Made by a program: the position numbers and the translations under genes
Part shown: piece by piece, positions 17,767 to 27,416 of the stretch
How the letters are laid out: each line of letters opens with the position of its first letter
Numbering within the stretch: the first letter of the stretch is position 1
Source: Candidatus Methylobacter favarea
GTDB taxonomy: Bacteria; Pseudomonadota; Gammaproteobacteria; Methylococcales; Methylomonadaceae
Length of the DNA stretch: 41,604 nt
Reading direction: 5' to 3'
NCBI RefSeq assembly: GCF_902806695.1
Contig: NZ_CADCXN010000062.1
Span: 1 to 41,604 of the forward strand
Notes under the pieces: generated by a model
Told to the model about the DNA's origin: nothing
Seen by the model: only the letters and a program-made list of their open reading frames with translations
The model's database searches: none

Positions 17767-20700
17767 ATGCTGCCTTTAGACAAATCTTTACGCAATAAAC
17801 TGGAAAGAACGATCAAAGATGCCCGTGATATTGCCGAAGCTGCCGCTAAAGCCGCGTTGGAACAGCTTGGCGTCGGCGAAGCTTCGCCGTTTGTTCATTT
17901 AAGTGAAGCCGAACGTGAGTTGCGCCGCAAGCTTCGGGTGCATGGACGGCAACTGGGCGATGTGCGCTATGCGCAAATCGAGACTCAGGAAGTCGATCGG
18001 CTGGTGGAAGAAGTTGCCTACGAGCATTGGCACCGCATGCTCTTCGCTCGCTTCCTGGCAGAGAACAACCTGCTGATGTATCCGGACCCGGATGAGCCGG
18101 TGGCTGTCACTTTGGAAGAGTGTGATGATCTGGCCGCCGACGAAGGCGCGGCCAATGGCTGGGAGTTGGCGGCCCGCTTTGCGGCGCGGATGCTGCCGCA
18201 GATTTTTCGGCTCGACTCGCCGGTATTTCAACTTAGCCTTCCTCCGGAACATCAGCAAAAACTGGAACATCTGGTTACTGATCTGCCGCAGGAAACCTTC
18301 ACGGCGTCCGATTCGCTGGGTTGGGTTTATCAGTTCTGGCAAGCCAACAACAAAGACCGCATTAATAAATCCGAGGTCAAAATCGGCGCCCGCGAATTGC
18401 CCGCGGTGACCCAATTATTTACCGAGCCCTACATGGTCAGCTTTCTGCTCGACAATGCGTTGGGGGCCTGGTGGGCGGCACGTCGTCTGACTGAAACCGA
18501 CCTGAAAAGTGCTGCCAGCGAGGAAGAATTACGCAGCAAAACCGCCATTCCCGGCGTGCCGTTGGAATATCTGCGCTTTATTCAACAAGAGGATAATTCC
18601 TGGACACCGGCTGCTGGTACCTTCGAGCAATGGCCGGAACATTTGAGTGAACTGAAAACCCTCGATCCCTGCTGTGGTTCGGGTCACTTTTTGGTTGCAG
18701 TCTTTCTGATGTTAGTGCCGATGCGCATGGAGCTGGAAGGCTTGAACGCGCGTGAAGCCGTCGATCGCGTGCTCAGCGAAAATATTCATGGCTTGGAGCT
18801 GGACCAACGCTGCGTCGAATTGGCGGTGTTTGCCCTGGCGTTGACGGCCTGGCGTTATCCCGGTGCGGGCGGCTATCGTGGTTTGCAGGAATTACATCTG
18901 GCTTGTTCCGGGCTTTCGGTTAGCGTCGCCAAGGAAGAATGGAAACAGCTTGGCTTGGGCAAAAAGAACCTGACCATTGCGCTCGACTGGCTGCACGATA
19001 CGTTTAAGGACGCACCCGTTCTTGGCAGTCTTTTGAATCCGGCCAAAACTCAAGCTGCCAAAATTGTCGAATGGGATGAGCTTTCGCGAACCTTGACTCA
19101 AGCACTCAGCCAAGAGCAAACCGACGAGCAGCATGAAATTGGCGTGGTGGCTCAAGGTTTGGCCAAAGCTGCGATCTTATTGGCTGGACATTACCAATGG
19201 GTGATAACCAATGTACCCTACCTAGCGCGGAGCAAACAAAATGAACGATTGCAGGACTTTTGTGAACGACATTATCCAGCCGCCAAAAACGACCTCGCCA
19301 CCATCTTTCTTGACCGCTGCCTAGAACTCTGCATCGAGGGTGGCACATCAAGTATTGTGCTTCCACAAAACTGGTTGTTTTTGACTACCTACAAAAAGTT
19401 CCGCGAGAAGCTGCTGAGTAATGACACTTGGCATTTCATTGCACGCTTGGGGCAGCAGGCATTTCAAACACCTATGTGGGATTTCAATGTCCAATTAATT
19501 AGCATAAGCCGAAGTAAAGCAACACGACAATTAGGTGGGCTATTTGGCGATGCCGATGGAGACAATTTGATTCGCGGTGTGGATGTTTCCGAGCTCCGAA
19601 GCGCTGTCGAAAAAGCTAAGCAGTTACTTACTACTGAAATAATAAGCGTTAAACAGAGCAAGCAATTGGATAATCCTGATTGTATTGTTCAACTAAATGA
19701 GCACACTGCTGAAGCCCTATTTGCAAGTTTTGCGTCGTACTTTCAAGGAACTTCAACCGGTGACAATCCAAGATTTGTCGGATCATTCTGGGAGATTGGA
19801 GTGATTGCCGAACCCTGGCAGTTTATGGAGACAGTCTCCAATGAGTCGCAGCACTTTGGGGGAAAAGGTTCAGTAATAAACTGGGAAGTAGTAAATTCGT
19901 TTGAAGGATCTGCAGTCCGTGGCTGGGATGCATTTAGCCATAAAGGTGTGGCGATTGGCCAGATGGCACAATTACCAGCAACTATTTACTTGGGGCAACG
20001 CTTTCCTAATACCACTCCAGTCATAGTTACGAAGCATGAGAGAACTTTGCCAGCAGTTTGGGCGTTTTGCATGTCTGACTCCTTTTCGCTTGAACTGCGT
20101 AAAGTTAACCAAAAGTTGAGTGTCGACAATGGGTATGTTGGCAAGATACCTTTTGACCTTGAACACTGGACCAAAATCGCCGAAGAACAATACCCCAATG
20201 GCCTGCCGAAACCGTATTCCGACGATCCTACCCAATGGATTTTCCACGGCCATCCCTGTGGTTCGGTGATATGGGATCACAATGCAAAATGGACAGAACA
20301 GGGCACATTACGAACCGACGACACCGTTTTGCAAGTCGCCGTCGCCCGCTTGCTCGGTTACCGATGGCCTGCCGAGTTGGATGCCAAAATGGAGCTGGCC
20401 GATCAGCAACGCGAATGGGTCAACCGCTGCGAGTCCTTGCTGCCTTTTGCCGCCGATCGTTTGCTGAATCTATTGGCCGCGGCCTATGGCGATGCCTGGT
20501 CCAACGACATTCTGGCACAACTGCTCAAAAGTTCCGACCATGCCGGTAAAACCCTGGAAACCTGGTTACGCGAGAAATTCTTCACTCAGCACTGCAAGAT
20601 CTTCCAGCATCGCCCGTTTATCTGGCATATGTGGGACGGTCTACGCGACGGCTTTGCGGCGCTGGTCAACTATCACAAACTCGATTACAAACTGCTGGAA

Positions 20701-21159
20701 ACCCTGATCTATACCTATCTTGGCGATTGGATTCGAACGCAGAAAGATGCCATTGATAAAGGTATTGATGGTGCCGAGGAAAAACTCGCCGCCGCCGAAA
20801 ATCTGAAGAAAAAATTGGAACTGATCCTTGAAGGTGAAGGTTATCCTGATAAGGAAAATCCAGAGAAAAGTTATGGCTACGACATCTTCGTGCGCTGGAA
20901 ACGACTGGATAAACAACCCATCGGTTGGAACCCGGACTTTAACGACGGCGTCCGCCTCAACATCCGCCCGTTCCTGTCAGTCCCCGATGTCGGTAAAAAA
21001 GGCGCCGGCGTCCTCCGCGACAAACCCAACATCAAATGGGACAAGGACCGCGGTAAGGATGTGGAATCCGCGCCGTGGTATCACCTGTTTAATGGCGATC
21101 GAATCAATGATCACCACCTAAGCCTGGCCGAGAAACGAGCCGTACGAGAGAAGGAGTAA
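17767..21159 (+). CDS. pglX: BREX-1 adenine-specific DNA methyltransferase PglX
   Basis: The 1130-residue protein is the site-specific N6-adenine methyltransferase that marks host DNA in BREX. SAM-binding motif I is TLDPCCGSGHFLVAVF at about 298-313. Catalytic motif IV reads NVPY at 482-485 (WVITNVPYLARSKQ) instead of the usual NPPY. The N-terminal helical domain (1-290) and the C-terminal target-recognition region (about 600-900) flank the core. The segment about 500-800 is more AT-rich than the rest of the gene, which would fit exchange of the specificity domain. A ribosome binding site AAGGA precedes ATG 17767. The next gene starts four bases after the stop. Confidence 0.92.
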   Translation: MLPLDKSLRNKLERTIKDARDIAEAAAKAALEQLGVGEASPFVHLSEAERELRRKLRVHGRQLGDVRYAQIETQEVDRLVEEVAYEHWHRMLFARFLAENNLLMYPDPDEPVAVTLEECDDLAADEGAANGWELAARFAARMLPQIFRLDSPVFQLSLPPEHQQKLEHLVTDLPQETFTASDSLGWVYQFWQANNKDRINKSEVKIGARELPAVTQLFTEPYMVSFLLDNALGAWWAARRLTETDLKSAASEEELRSKTAIPGVPLEYLRFIQQEDNSWTPAAGTFEQWPEHLSELKTLDPCCGSGHFLVAVFLMLVPMRMELEGLNAREAVDRVLSENIHGLELDQRCVELAVFALALTAWRYPGAGGYRGLQELHLACSGLSVSVAKEEWKQLGLGKKNLTIALDWLHDTFKDAPVLGSLLNPAKTQAAKIVEWDELSRTLTQALSQEQTDEQHEIGVVAQGLAKAAILLAGHYQWVITNVPYLARSKQNERLQDFCERHYPAAKNDLATIFLDRCLELCIEGGTSSIVLPQNWLFLTTYKKFREKLLSNDTWHFIARLGQQAFQTPMWDFNVQLISISRSKATRQLGGLFGDADGDNLIRGVDVSELRSAVEKAKQLLTTEIISVKQSKQLDNPDCIVQLNEHTAEALFASFASYFQGTSTGDNPRFVGSFWEIGVIAEPWQFMETVSNESQHFGGKGSVINWEVVNSFEGSAVRGWDAFSHKGVAIGQMAQLPATIYLGQRFPNTTPVIVTKHERTLPAVWAFCMSDSFSLELRKVNQKLSVDNGYVGKIPFDLEHWTKIAEEQYPNGLPKPYSDDPTQWIFHGHPCGSVIWDHNAKWTEQGTLRTDDTVLQVAVARLLGYRWPAELDAKMELADQQREWVNRCESLLPFAADRLLNLLAAAYGDAWSNDILAQLLKSSDHAGKTLETWLREKFFTQHCKIFQHRPFIWHMWDGLRDGFAALVNYHKLDYKLLETLIYTYLGDWIRTQKDAIDKGIDGAEEKLAAAENLKKKLELILEGEGYPDKENPEKSYGYDIFVRWKRLDKQPIGWNPDFNDGVRLNIRPFLSVPDVGKKGAGVLRDKPNIKWDKDRGKDVESAPWYHLFNGDRINDHHLSLAEKRAVREKE

Positions 21160-21163
21160 ACAT

Positions 21164-23824
21164 ATGGTCAACACCTATACAAAAGCCCGATTCTGGAAAT
21201 GTGCGCTACAGGTCAACCCAGCAGGCTATATTGCTTATCGTGGGACCGATCATGGTATGACGGAAGAACAATACAATCAGGAGCTCGTTAGATTGGCTTT
21301 GGAAAATGACATTAAAGTCGTTGGTCTGGCCGATCATGGTAATGTGGATGGCGTGGATGCGATCCGTAACATAATGAATCAGAATGGAATATTGGTATTT
21401 CCCGGCTTTGAGATTGCTTCCTGTGAAAAGGCCCATTTCGTCTGCCTCTATCCTGAAGATACAACAACCGTACAATTACATCGTTACCTTGGAGATCTCC
21501 AACTTCTGGATCCTGAAGATGGAGTTTGTCCGTCTAGCCTAAGCGCTCAACAGCTTCTTCAAAAGGTAGAAAATGAGCAAGGCGGTTTCATCTATGCGGC
21601 CCATTGCACCGATGATAGCGGACTCCTCAAACTGAGGCTCAATCACATTTGGAAAAACGAGTTATTAAAAGCGGCGCAAATACCGGGAGCTCTGGACGAC
21701 CTAAAAAATGAAGTAGGGAATGGATACAGGCAAATTTTGTTGAATAAAGACCCCGGCTATAAACGAGAGCTTCAGATAGGAATCATTAATGCGAAAGATG
21801 TAGCCAACCCCGGCGACTTGGCTAATCCCAAAGCGTCCTGTTTGATCAAAATGACTAAACCTTCCTTTGCTTCTTTCAAGCTGGCGTTTCAGGATCCTGA
21901 ATCTCGAGTACGCCTTAATAGCGATGTAGCGGAAAAATATTATTCTCAGCTCGAACGGATGAAGATTACAGGGGGATACCTAGATGGTATTGAAATTGAA
22001 TTCTCTGAACATCTTAATTCAGTGATCGGTGGGCGTGGAACTGGAAAATCGACTTTATTGGAATGCATTCGTTATGTTTTGGGAATCCGCCCCATAGGAA
22101 AGATTGCACAGAAGCAGCATGATGAAATAATCAAGGAAAATCTTGGAAAGACCAAGGCGCGCGTTGAACTGACGATTCGTTCTTCGGACATGAATGGTAA
22201 GCGTTTTAAGCTGTCTCGCCGTTATGGTGAAAGTATCAGCGTACAGGATGAGGAAGGTAAACCATCGGCTTTTACCCCAGTAGACCTTTTACCTGGGATT
22301 GAAATCTATGGGCAAAACGAAATTTATGAAATCGCTCAAGACGCCAACAGTCAGCGCCAATTGCTGGAGCGTTTTTTAGAAAAAGGCCTGACCGATGTGG
22401 AAAAAGCCATTCATGAAGCGATCGGAAGACTGTCAGAAAACCGGAAAAAACTGGTTGAAGCCCAAAGCGGCGTTTCTGTCATTGAAGATGAGGTCGCGCG
22501 CCTGCCTAAATTAGAGGAGCAGGTCGGCCAATTTAAGACCCTAGGGATCGAAGGCAAATTGAAGATCGTTCCGTTGCTGGAAACCGAGAAACGGCTTTTA
22601 AAACGAGTATTGGAAGAGGAAGGTCCAAATCTGAAGAGGGGCTTTCTAGCTATACAAGACTGCCTTCCAGACACCACTTTCCTCAGCGACGTGGCGTTGG
22701 ACAAGTTGCCTCATGCCGATAACCTACGAGAAATTCGGGCTGTCTTGAACACCATGCGCACGGAAACGGAAGCCATTCTCCAACAGTGGTTAGAAAAATA
22801 TGGTCTGTGGGAAACTCAAGTTACATCATTTGCTAAAAATTTAAACACAGGTATTAAGAACGACGAGGATGCGCTTGAAAAAACCTTCAAAGAGCTACCC
22901 GCATGTGAGGGCAAGACAGGCAAGCAAATCGGGATAGAGTATCAACGGCTGATGCAGGAAATTGAACGTATTCGTCCCAAGCAAACACTGATTGCAACAC
23001 GTAAACAACTGCTCAGTGAGTTACATAATCAACGCAGAATGATATTGGTAGAGCTTTCCGCAAAGCGGGCAGAGCGGTCGGCGCAATTTGAGCGAACTCT
23101 CAAAAAGCTGAACAAGCGACTTACAGGAAAACTTCGCCTGCAAATTAAAACTGAAGCCAATCGTACGCCCGTCATTGATTTCCTTTTGGGGTGCAGATTG
23201 GACGGAGTTGGTGAAGGCCGATTGTCATGGATAAGAGAGGCTGACACATTTTCTCCTGTTAGGCTGGCCGAGTTAATTCGGGCAGGAACAGAGGCTTTGC
23301 GTGACGAAAAATGGGGAATCACTCCAACAGTCGCTGAAGCACTCGTACGCCTAACGCCTGAAAAAATCTTGGAATTGGAGGAAATTGAGCTTTCCGATTC
23401 GATTGAAATTGAATTGAACACTGCGCATGAAGGCCAGGAAAATTTCCGGCCACTCAATAAACTCTCTACGGGACAGCAGTGTACCGCTATATTGCACCTT
23501 TTATTGTTGGAAAATTTGGATCCGTTGATTATGGATCAGCCTGAGGATAATTTGGACAATGCTTTCATTGCTGATCGGATTGTTACAGAGTTGCGGTCAG
23601 CAAAAATTGCAAGGCAGTTTATTTTTGCTACGCACAACGCCAATATCCCTGTGTTTGGTGATGCCGAGTGGATCGGAGTATTCGAGGCTTCTGATGGTCA
23701 GGCGCACATGCCTGCTAATTCACAAGGAGCGATTGATGTGCCCCATGTTCGGGATAAAGCCGCAGACATTCTGGAGGGCGGGAAAGCGGCATTTAATCAA
23801 CGGAAAGCGAAATACGGCTACTAA
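21164..23824 (+). CDS. TrlF-like PHP domain-AAA ATPase, BREX accessory
   Basis: The 886-residue protein joins an N-terminal PHP-type metal-dependent phosphoesterase to an ABC/SMC-like ATPase. The PHP part shows LADHGNVDG with D57-H58, FPGFEIAS, and IYAAHCTDDSG with a metal-ligand His. The ATPase has Walker A VIGGRGTGKST (287-297), a central coiled coil (about 400-640), the signature LSTGQQ (767-772), Walker B LIMDQPEDNLDN from 788, and a final switch His in FATHNAN. This layout matches the TrlF family (tRNA-targeting or nuclease-like toxins are known or suspected). GGAG lies nine bases before ATG 21164. Placed between pglX and pglZ, it is co-transcribed with BREX and is probably an added effector or nuclease. 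Confidence 0.8.
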   Translation: MVNTYTKARFWKCALQVNPAGYIAYRGTDHGMTEEQYNQELVRLALENDIKVVGLADHGNVDGVDAIRNIMNQNGILVFPGFEIASCEKAHFVCLYPEDTTTVQLHRYLGDLQLLDPEDGVCPSSLSAQQLLQKVENEQGGFIYAAHCTDDSGLLKLRLNHIWKNELLKAAQIPGALDDLKNEVGNGYRQILLNKDPGYKRELQIGIINAKDVANPGDLANPKASCLIKMTKPSFASFKLAFQDPESRVRLNSDVAEKYYSQLERMKITGGYLDGIEIEFSEHLNSVIGGRGTGKSTLLECIRYVLGIRPIGKIAQKQHDEIIKENLGKTKARVELTIRSSDMNGKRFKLSRRYGESISVQDEEGKPSAFTPVDLLPGIEIYGQNEIYEIAQDANSQRQLLERFLEKGLTDVEKAIHEAIGRLSENRKKLVEAQSGVSVIEDEVARLPKLEEQVGQFKTLGIEGKLKIVPLLETEKRLLKRVLEEEGPNLKRGFLAIQDCLPDTTFLSDVALDKLPHADNLREIRAVLNTMRTETEAILQQWLEKYGLWETQVTSFAKNLNTGIKNDEDALEKTFKELPACEGKTGKQIGIEYQRLMQEIERIRPKQTLIATRKQLLSELHNQRRMILVELSAKRAERSAQFERTLKKLNKRLTGKLRLQIKTEANRTPVIDFLLGCRLDGVGEGRLSWIREADTFSPVRLAELIRAGTEALRDEKWGITPTVAEALVRLTPEKILELEEIELSDSIEIELNTAHEGQENFRPLNKLSTGQQCTAILHLLLLENLDPLIMDQPEDNLDNAFIADRIVTELRSAKIARQFIFATHNANIPVFGDAEWIGVFEASDGQAHMPANSQGAIDVPHVRDKAADILEGGKAAFNQRKAKYGY

Positions 23825-23833
23825 GAATAAACC

Positions 23834-25084
23834 ATGCTTAAAACAGAGCTTTTAGAAATCATTGCAAATGGCGAGAACTCCGGAGTCGAGTTTAAACGAG
23901 ATGACATTCGCCCAGAGCAGTTGGCCAAGGAGATCGTAGCTTTTGCGAATGTTCAAGGTGGACGGATTCTACTTGGCGTCGAAGATGACGGAGGTATTAC
24001 TGGTTTGCAGAGGGATCAGCCCCAGGAATGGGTATTGAATGTTTTCCGAGACAAGGTTCACCCGCAGATCATTCCCTTTTACGAAGAAGTAATCATTGAA
24101 GAAAACGTTAGAGTTGGCGTCATTTCTTTATCACCTGGAATATCTAAGCCATATGTTGTTCGCCATAATAATCGTGAAGAAACATATATCCGTATGGGGG
24201 ATCGGTCTGAAATTGCTACTCGCGAACAACAGATGCGGCTGTTTGAAACGGGAGGAATGCTGCATGTTGAGGTGTTGCCCGTTGCTGGAACGTCTATTGC
24301 GAGTTTAGATCTAGATCGCCTGGATTATTATTTGCGCTCTGTGATTCGGGACCCTGAAATTCCTACAAATGAAGGTGAATGGATTGAGCGTCTCCTTGGA
24401 TTGGGTTTAATGGCAGAAGATGGCATGGGCAACAAGGTTTGTTCAGTAGCGGGGCTTTTATGTTTTGGAATAACCCCCAGGCGCTTTCTGCGGCAGGCAG
24501 GTTTGCGTGTGATGGCTTTTGCCAAAAACGATAAGGATTATCAGGCTCTTCTGGATGTCCAGTTAGATGGTCCCCTTGTTGGCCGTTGGCAAGTTGATGA
24601 GAAAAGTCAGAGACAGCTTGTTGATGAGGGACTTATCGAAAAGTTTGCCGCTACAATTGAGCCGTTTGTTTCTAAGGAAACATCGGATATCGATGCAAAT
24701 ATGCGACGTGAAAAAACCTGGCACTATCCTTGGGAAGCGATCAGGGAAAGTGTTATTAACGCCTTGGCCCATCGTGATTGGACGCGGTCAGTTGAAATAG
24801 AGGTTACTGCTTATGCTGATCGTTTAGAGATTATAAGCCCGGGCAGGCTCCAAAACTCAATGACGGTCACAAAGATGATAGCGGGGCAACGCTCCTCAAG
24901 AAATCCTCTGATGGTGGACATTTTGCGTGACTATGGGTACGTTGATTCTCGTGGCATGGGGGTGCGCACCAAAGTGATTCCTCTCATGAGAAACCTGAAT
25001 CATACAGAGCCTGTTTTTGAAGCGACTGAGGATTACTTGAAAACAGTGCTTTTTATGAAGAGGTCTGATGAGCAAGATTCTTAA
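23834..25084 (+). CDS. AlbA_2/Schlafen-like ATP-binding protein, BREX accessory
   Basis: The 416-residue protein starts with an AlbA_2 (Schlafen-like, divergent AAA_4) domain: ENSGVEFKRDDI at about 15-26, then KEIVAFANVQGGRILLGVED at about 35-54 and a YIRMGDRS strand. The C-terminal half is a GHKL-type ATP-binding module with AIRESVINALAHRDW at about 301-315 and a DSRGMGVRT loop. COG2865-type proteins of this layout act as transcriptional regulators or nucleic-acid-binding effectors. It begins nine bases after the TrlF-like gene and overlaps pglZ by 17 bases, so it belongs to the operon. A role in sensing or in regulating BREX is inference. Confidence 0.8.
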   Translation: MLKTELLEIIANGENSGVEFKRDDIRPEQLAKEIVAFANVQGGRILLGVEDDGGITGLQRDQPQEWVLNVFRDKVHPQIIPFYEEVIIEENVRVGVISLSPGISKPYVVRHNNREETYIRMGDRSEIATREQQMRLFETGGMLHVEVLPVAGTSIASLDLDRLDYYLRSVIRDPEIPTNEGEWIERLLGLGLMAEDGMGNKVCSVAGLLCFGITPRRFLRQAGLRVMAFAKNDKDYQALLDVQLDGPLVGRWQVDEKSQRQLVDEGLIEKFAATIEPFVSKETSDIDANMRREKTWHYPWEAIRESVINALAHRDWTRSVEIEVTAYADRLEIISPGRLQNSMTVTKMIAGQRSSRNPLMVDILRDYGYVDSRGMGVRTKVIPLMRNLNHTEPVFEATEDYLKTVLFMKRSDEQDS

Positions 25085-27416
25085 ACACCTTCTGAAAGCC
25101 GTTCGCGAAGCCTCGATATTCAACCCTGAAACTCGGGTTGCTCCTGTGTGCATTCTTTGGCCTGACCGTGATCGCCAATGGGAAACAGTTATTCCTCTAC
25201 TCCAGGTTGAATTGCCTGAGTTGTTCATTCTGGGCGACTATGCTCCTGATAAGCGCATTGGGCCGGCCATTTGGTTGCGTTGTGTTATCGCCGGCAAGGG
25301 TGATCATGCTTTGTCAAAGGCGCATCCTCCCATTTTTTATTTACCCGGCGTAAGCCGTCAGGATTTACGTGCAGTCGAAAGTTGCCCTGATCTTCTGAAA
25401 CCGTTGGCAGAGCTTCAATACCGTGGTGTTATCTGGTCTCAGATCAACGCCAAGGATTGGACGATATTAGCCTTTATCAAATCCGATCAAGGTGGGCTAG
25501 GGCTTGATGTAGCGCAAGATAATGACACTAAAAATGCGATGCAACTGGCTCTTCACCGCTTGCTGGACGAAGATATTGAATTAATCAAGGGTAAACGACT
25601 GGATAAGGATTATTTCAACACTTTATTATCGGGAGGCGACCCGGTTAGAGACTTGCTGCAATGGCTGGATCAGGAGCATGCATTTAAAAATGCACGGACT
25701 GAAAATGAATGGATGGCTTTTGTTGCAGTGTGTAAATCGCAATTGGCGTTTAATCCTCAACAAGAAGGGGTTCTGGCCGGTGCTGAAAAATTAGCGAATC
25801 ATCAAGGCCCCTGGCTAGGCGTTTGGGAACGGTTTTGCGAAGCCCCGCTTAGATATCCAAATATTCCGGCGCTCATTCGAAAATGCAAAATGCCGCACCC
25901 GGATATTTTTGCAAATGAATCGACTTTTGGCGGATGGCCGCAATGGAATGAGGCTGAGGAAAATGGTTTGCGTAACCGATTATTATCTTTAAATAATGGG
26001 CTTGTTCAGACGGTACGGTCTGAATTGCAAGAATTGGATCGACAACACGGTCCGAGGCGGCAACTGGTGTGGGCCGAACTAGGGGAGGCCCCCCTGGACA
26101 AGGCATTGGAAAAATTATTAGAGGTTGCTGAGTTAACGCAAATTGCTTGTGCCTCCGGTACGCTTGAAGAGCTATCTGCTCATTATAGAAGCGTGGGTTG
26201 GCGTGTCGATGATGCGGTTTTAAAAGCATTGGCTCTGATTGAAAAAGTTGTGGATCTTGAAGCCGTAACGGCGGTGATTCGGGCACTTTATTTGCCTTGG
26301 CTAGAGAATTCGGCGCGCTATTTGCAACAACAGGTGGGAGTATCAGGTTATCCAGGTGAAGCTCTTGCGACTGCAAAAGCAACTGCATACCCAGAAGGAC
26401 AATGTCTGCTATTTGTGGATGGACTGCGCCTGGACGCGGCTAAGCGTCTACGCGAAATGCTTGAAAATTTAGGTCTGGATGTGACGGAAAAAGTAATCTG
26501 GACGGCATTGCCGAGTGTAACGGCTACCGGGAAAGCCGCAGTTTCTCCTATTCGAGATAAGATCACTGGCAATGATGGTAATAGCGATTTTGAGCCGTGT
26601 GTCATGGCAACCGGCCAATCTCTGAAAGGCGGTTACCATTTTAAAAAGTTAATCCAAGACTCCGGCTGGAAGATTCTTGATCATATGGATAATGGTGACG
26701 GACAGGGCAATGCCTGGTGCGAATTCGGTGATATTGACCATGAAGGTCATGATCGAGGCTGGAAACTTGCCAAACACCTGGCTAATTTGCTGAAAGAAAT
26801 CAATGAGCGTATCGATGCCCTTTTAAAGGCTGGCTGGAAAAGTGTTCGTGTAGTTACCGATCATGGTTGGCTGCTGATGCCTGGCGGATTGCCTAAAACC
26901 GAGTTACCCAACACGTTAACCGATAATAAATGGGGGCGTTGCGCCTGCCTAAAACCGGGTGCTTCCACTGATCAAAAGCTTTATGCCTGGTATTGGAATC
27001 CTTCTCATCATTTCGTGCTGGCCGATGGCGTCAGCTGTTTTAAAAATGGCGATGAATATACACATGGAGGGCTGAGCTTGCAGGAGTGCTTGACCCTTGA
27101 ATTGACGGTTAGTCGAAATAAATCCGTTATGCCACCAGTCTCAGTTAAAGTGACCGATCTAGTCTGGAAGGGATTGCGTTGCACTATCGGCGTAGACGGT
27201 TCATTTGCGGGGTTATCGCTTGACATAAGGCAACAGGCTGGTGATGCCTTAACGAGTGTAGTTGTTGAACCAAAGTCTCTGAAACAAAATGGGGCTGCCT
27301 CAGTTCTCGTAGAGAACGTAGATTTGGATGGCCAAAAAGTTGTTTTGGTACTGTTAAATGATGAGGGTTCCTTAGTAACGCAAATGGATACAGTAATCGG
27401 AGGAAATTCGGCATGA
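25068..27416 (+). CDS. pglZ: BREX-1 phosphatase-like protein PglZ, type B-like
   Basis: The 782-residue protein has the alkaline-phosphatase superfamily core of PglZ. The first metal-binding Asp lies in LLFVDGLRLDAAKRL (D451), followed by ALPSVTATGKAAVSP, and the second metal site is VVTDHGWLLMPGGLP (D598, H599). The N-terminus (VAPVCILWPDRDRQWETVIP) and total length fit the type B variant of BREX-1 PglZ rather than the longer type A. PglZ is required for restriction and partners BrxB. Its start is nested in the previous gene, and its stop overlaps brxL (ATGA at 27413-27416). The gene is intact. Confidence 0.88.
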   Translation: MSKILKHLLKAVREASIFNPETRVAPVCILWPDRDRQWETVIPLLQVELPELFILGDYAPDKRIGPAIWLRCVIAGKGDHALSKAHPPIFYLPGVSRQDLRAVESCPDLLKPLAELQYRGVIWSQINAKDWTILAFIKSDQGGLGLDVAQDNDTKNAMQLALHRLLDEDIELIKGKRLDKDYFNTLLSGGDPVRDLLQWLDQEHAFKNARTENEWMAFVAVCKSQLAFNPQQEGVLAGAEKLANHQGPWLGVWERFCEAPLRYPNIPALIRKCKMPHPDIFANESTFGGWPQWNEAEENGLRNRLLSLNNGLVQTVRSELQELDRQHGPRRQLVWAELGEAPLDKALEKLLEVAELTQIACASGTLEELSAHYRSVGWRVDDAVLKALALIEKVVDLEAVTAVIRALYLPWLENSARYLQQQVGVSGYPGEALATAKATAYPEGQCLLFVDGLRLDAAKRLREMLENLGLDVTEKVIWTALPSVTATGKAAVSPIRDKITGNDGNSDFEPCVMATGQSLKGGYHFKKLIQDSGWKILDHMDNGDGQGNAWCEFGDIDHEGHDRGWKLAKHLANLLKEINERIDALLKAGWKSVRVVTDHGWLLMPGGLPKTELPNTLTDNKWGRCACLKPGASTDQKLYAWYWNPSHHFVLADGVSCFKNGDEYTHGGLSLQECLTLELTVSRNKSVMPPVSVKVTDLVWKGLRCTIGVDGSFAGLSLDIRQQAGDALTSVVVEPKSLKQNGAASVLVENVDLDGQKVVLVLLNDEGSLVTQMDTVIGGNSA

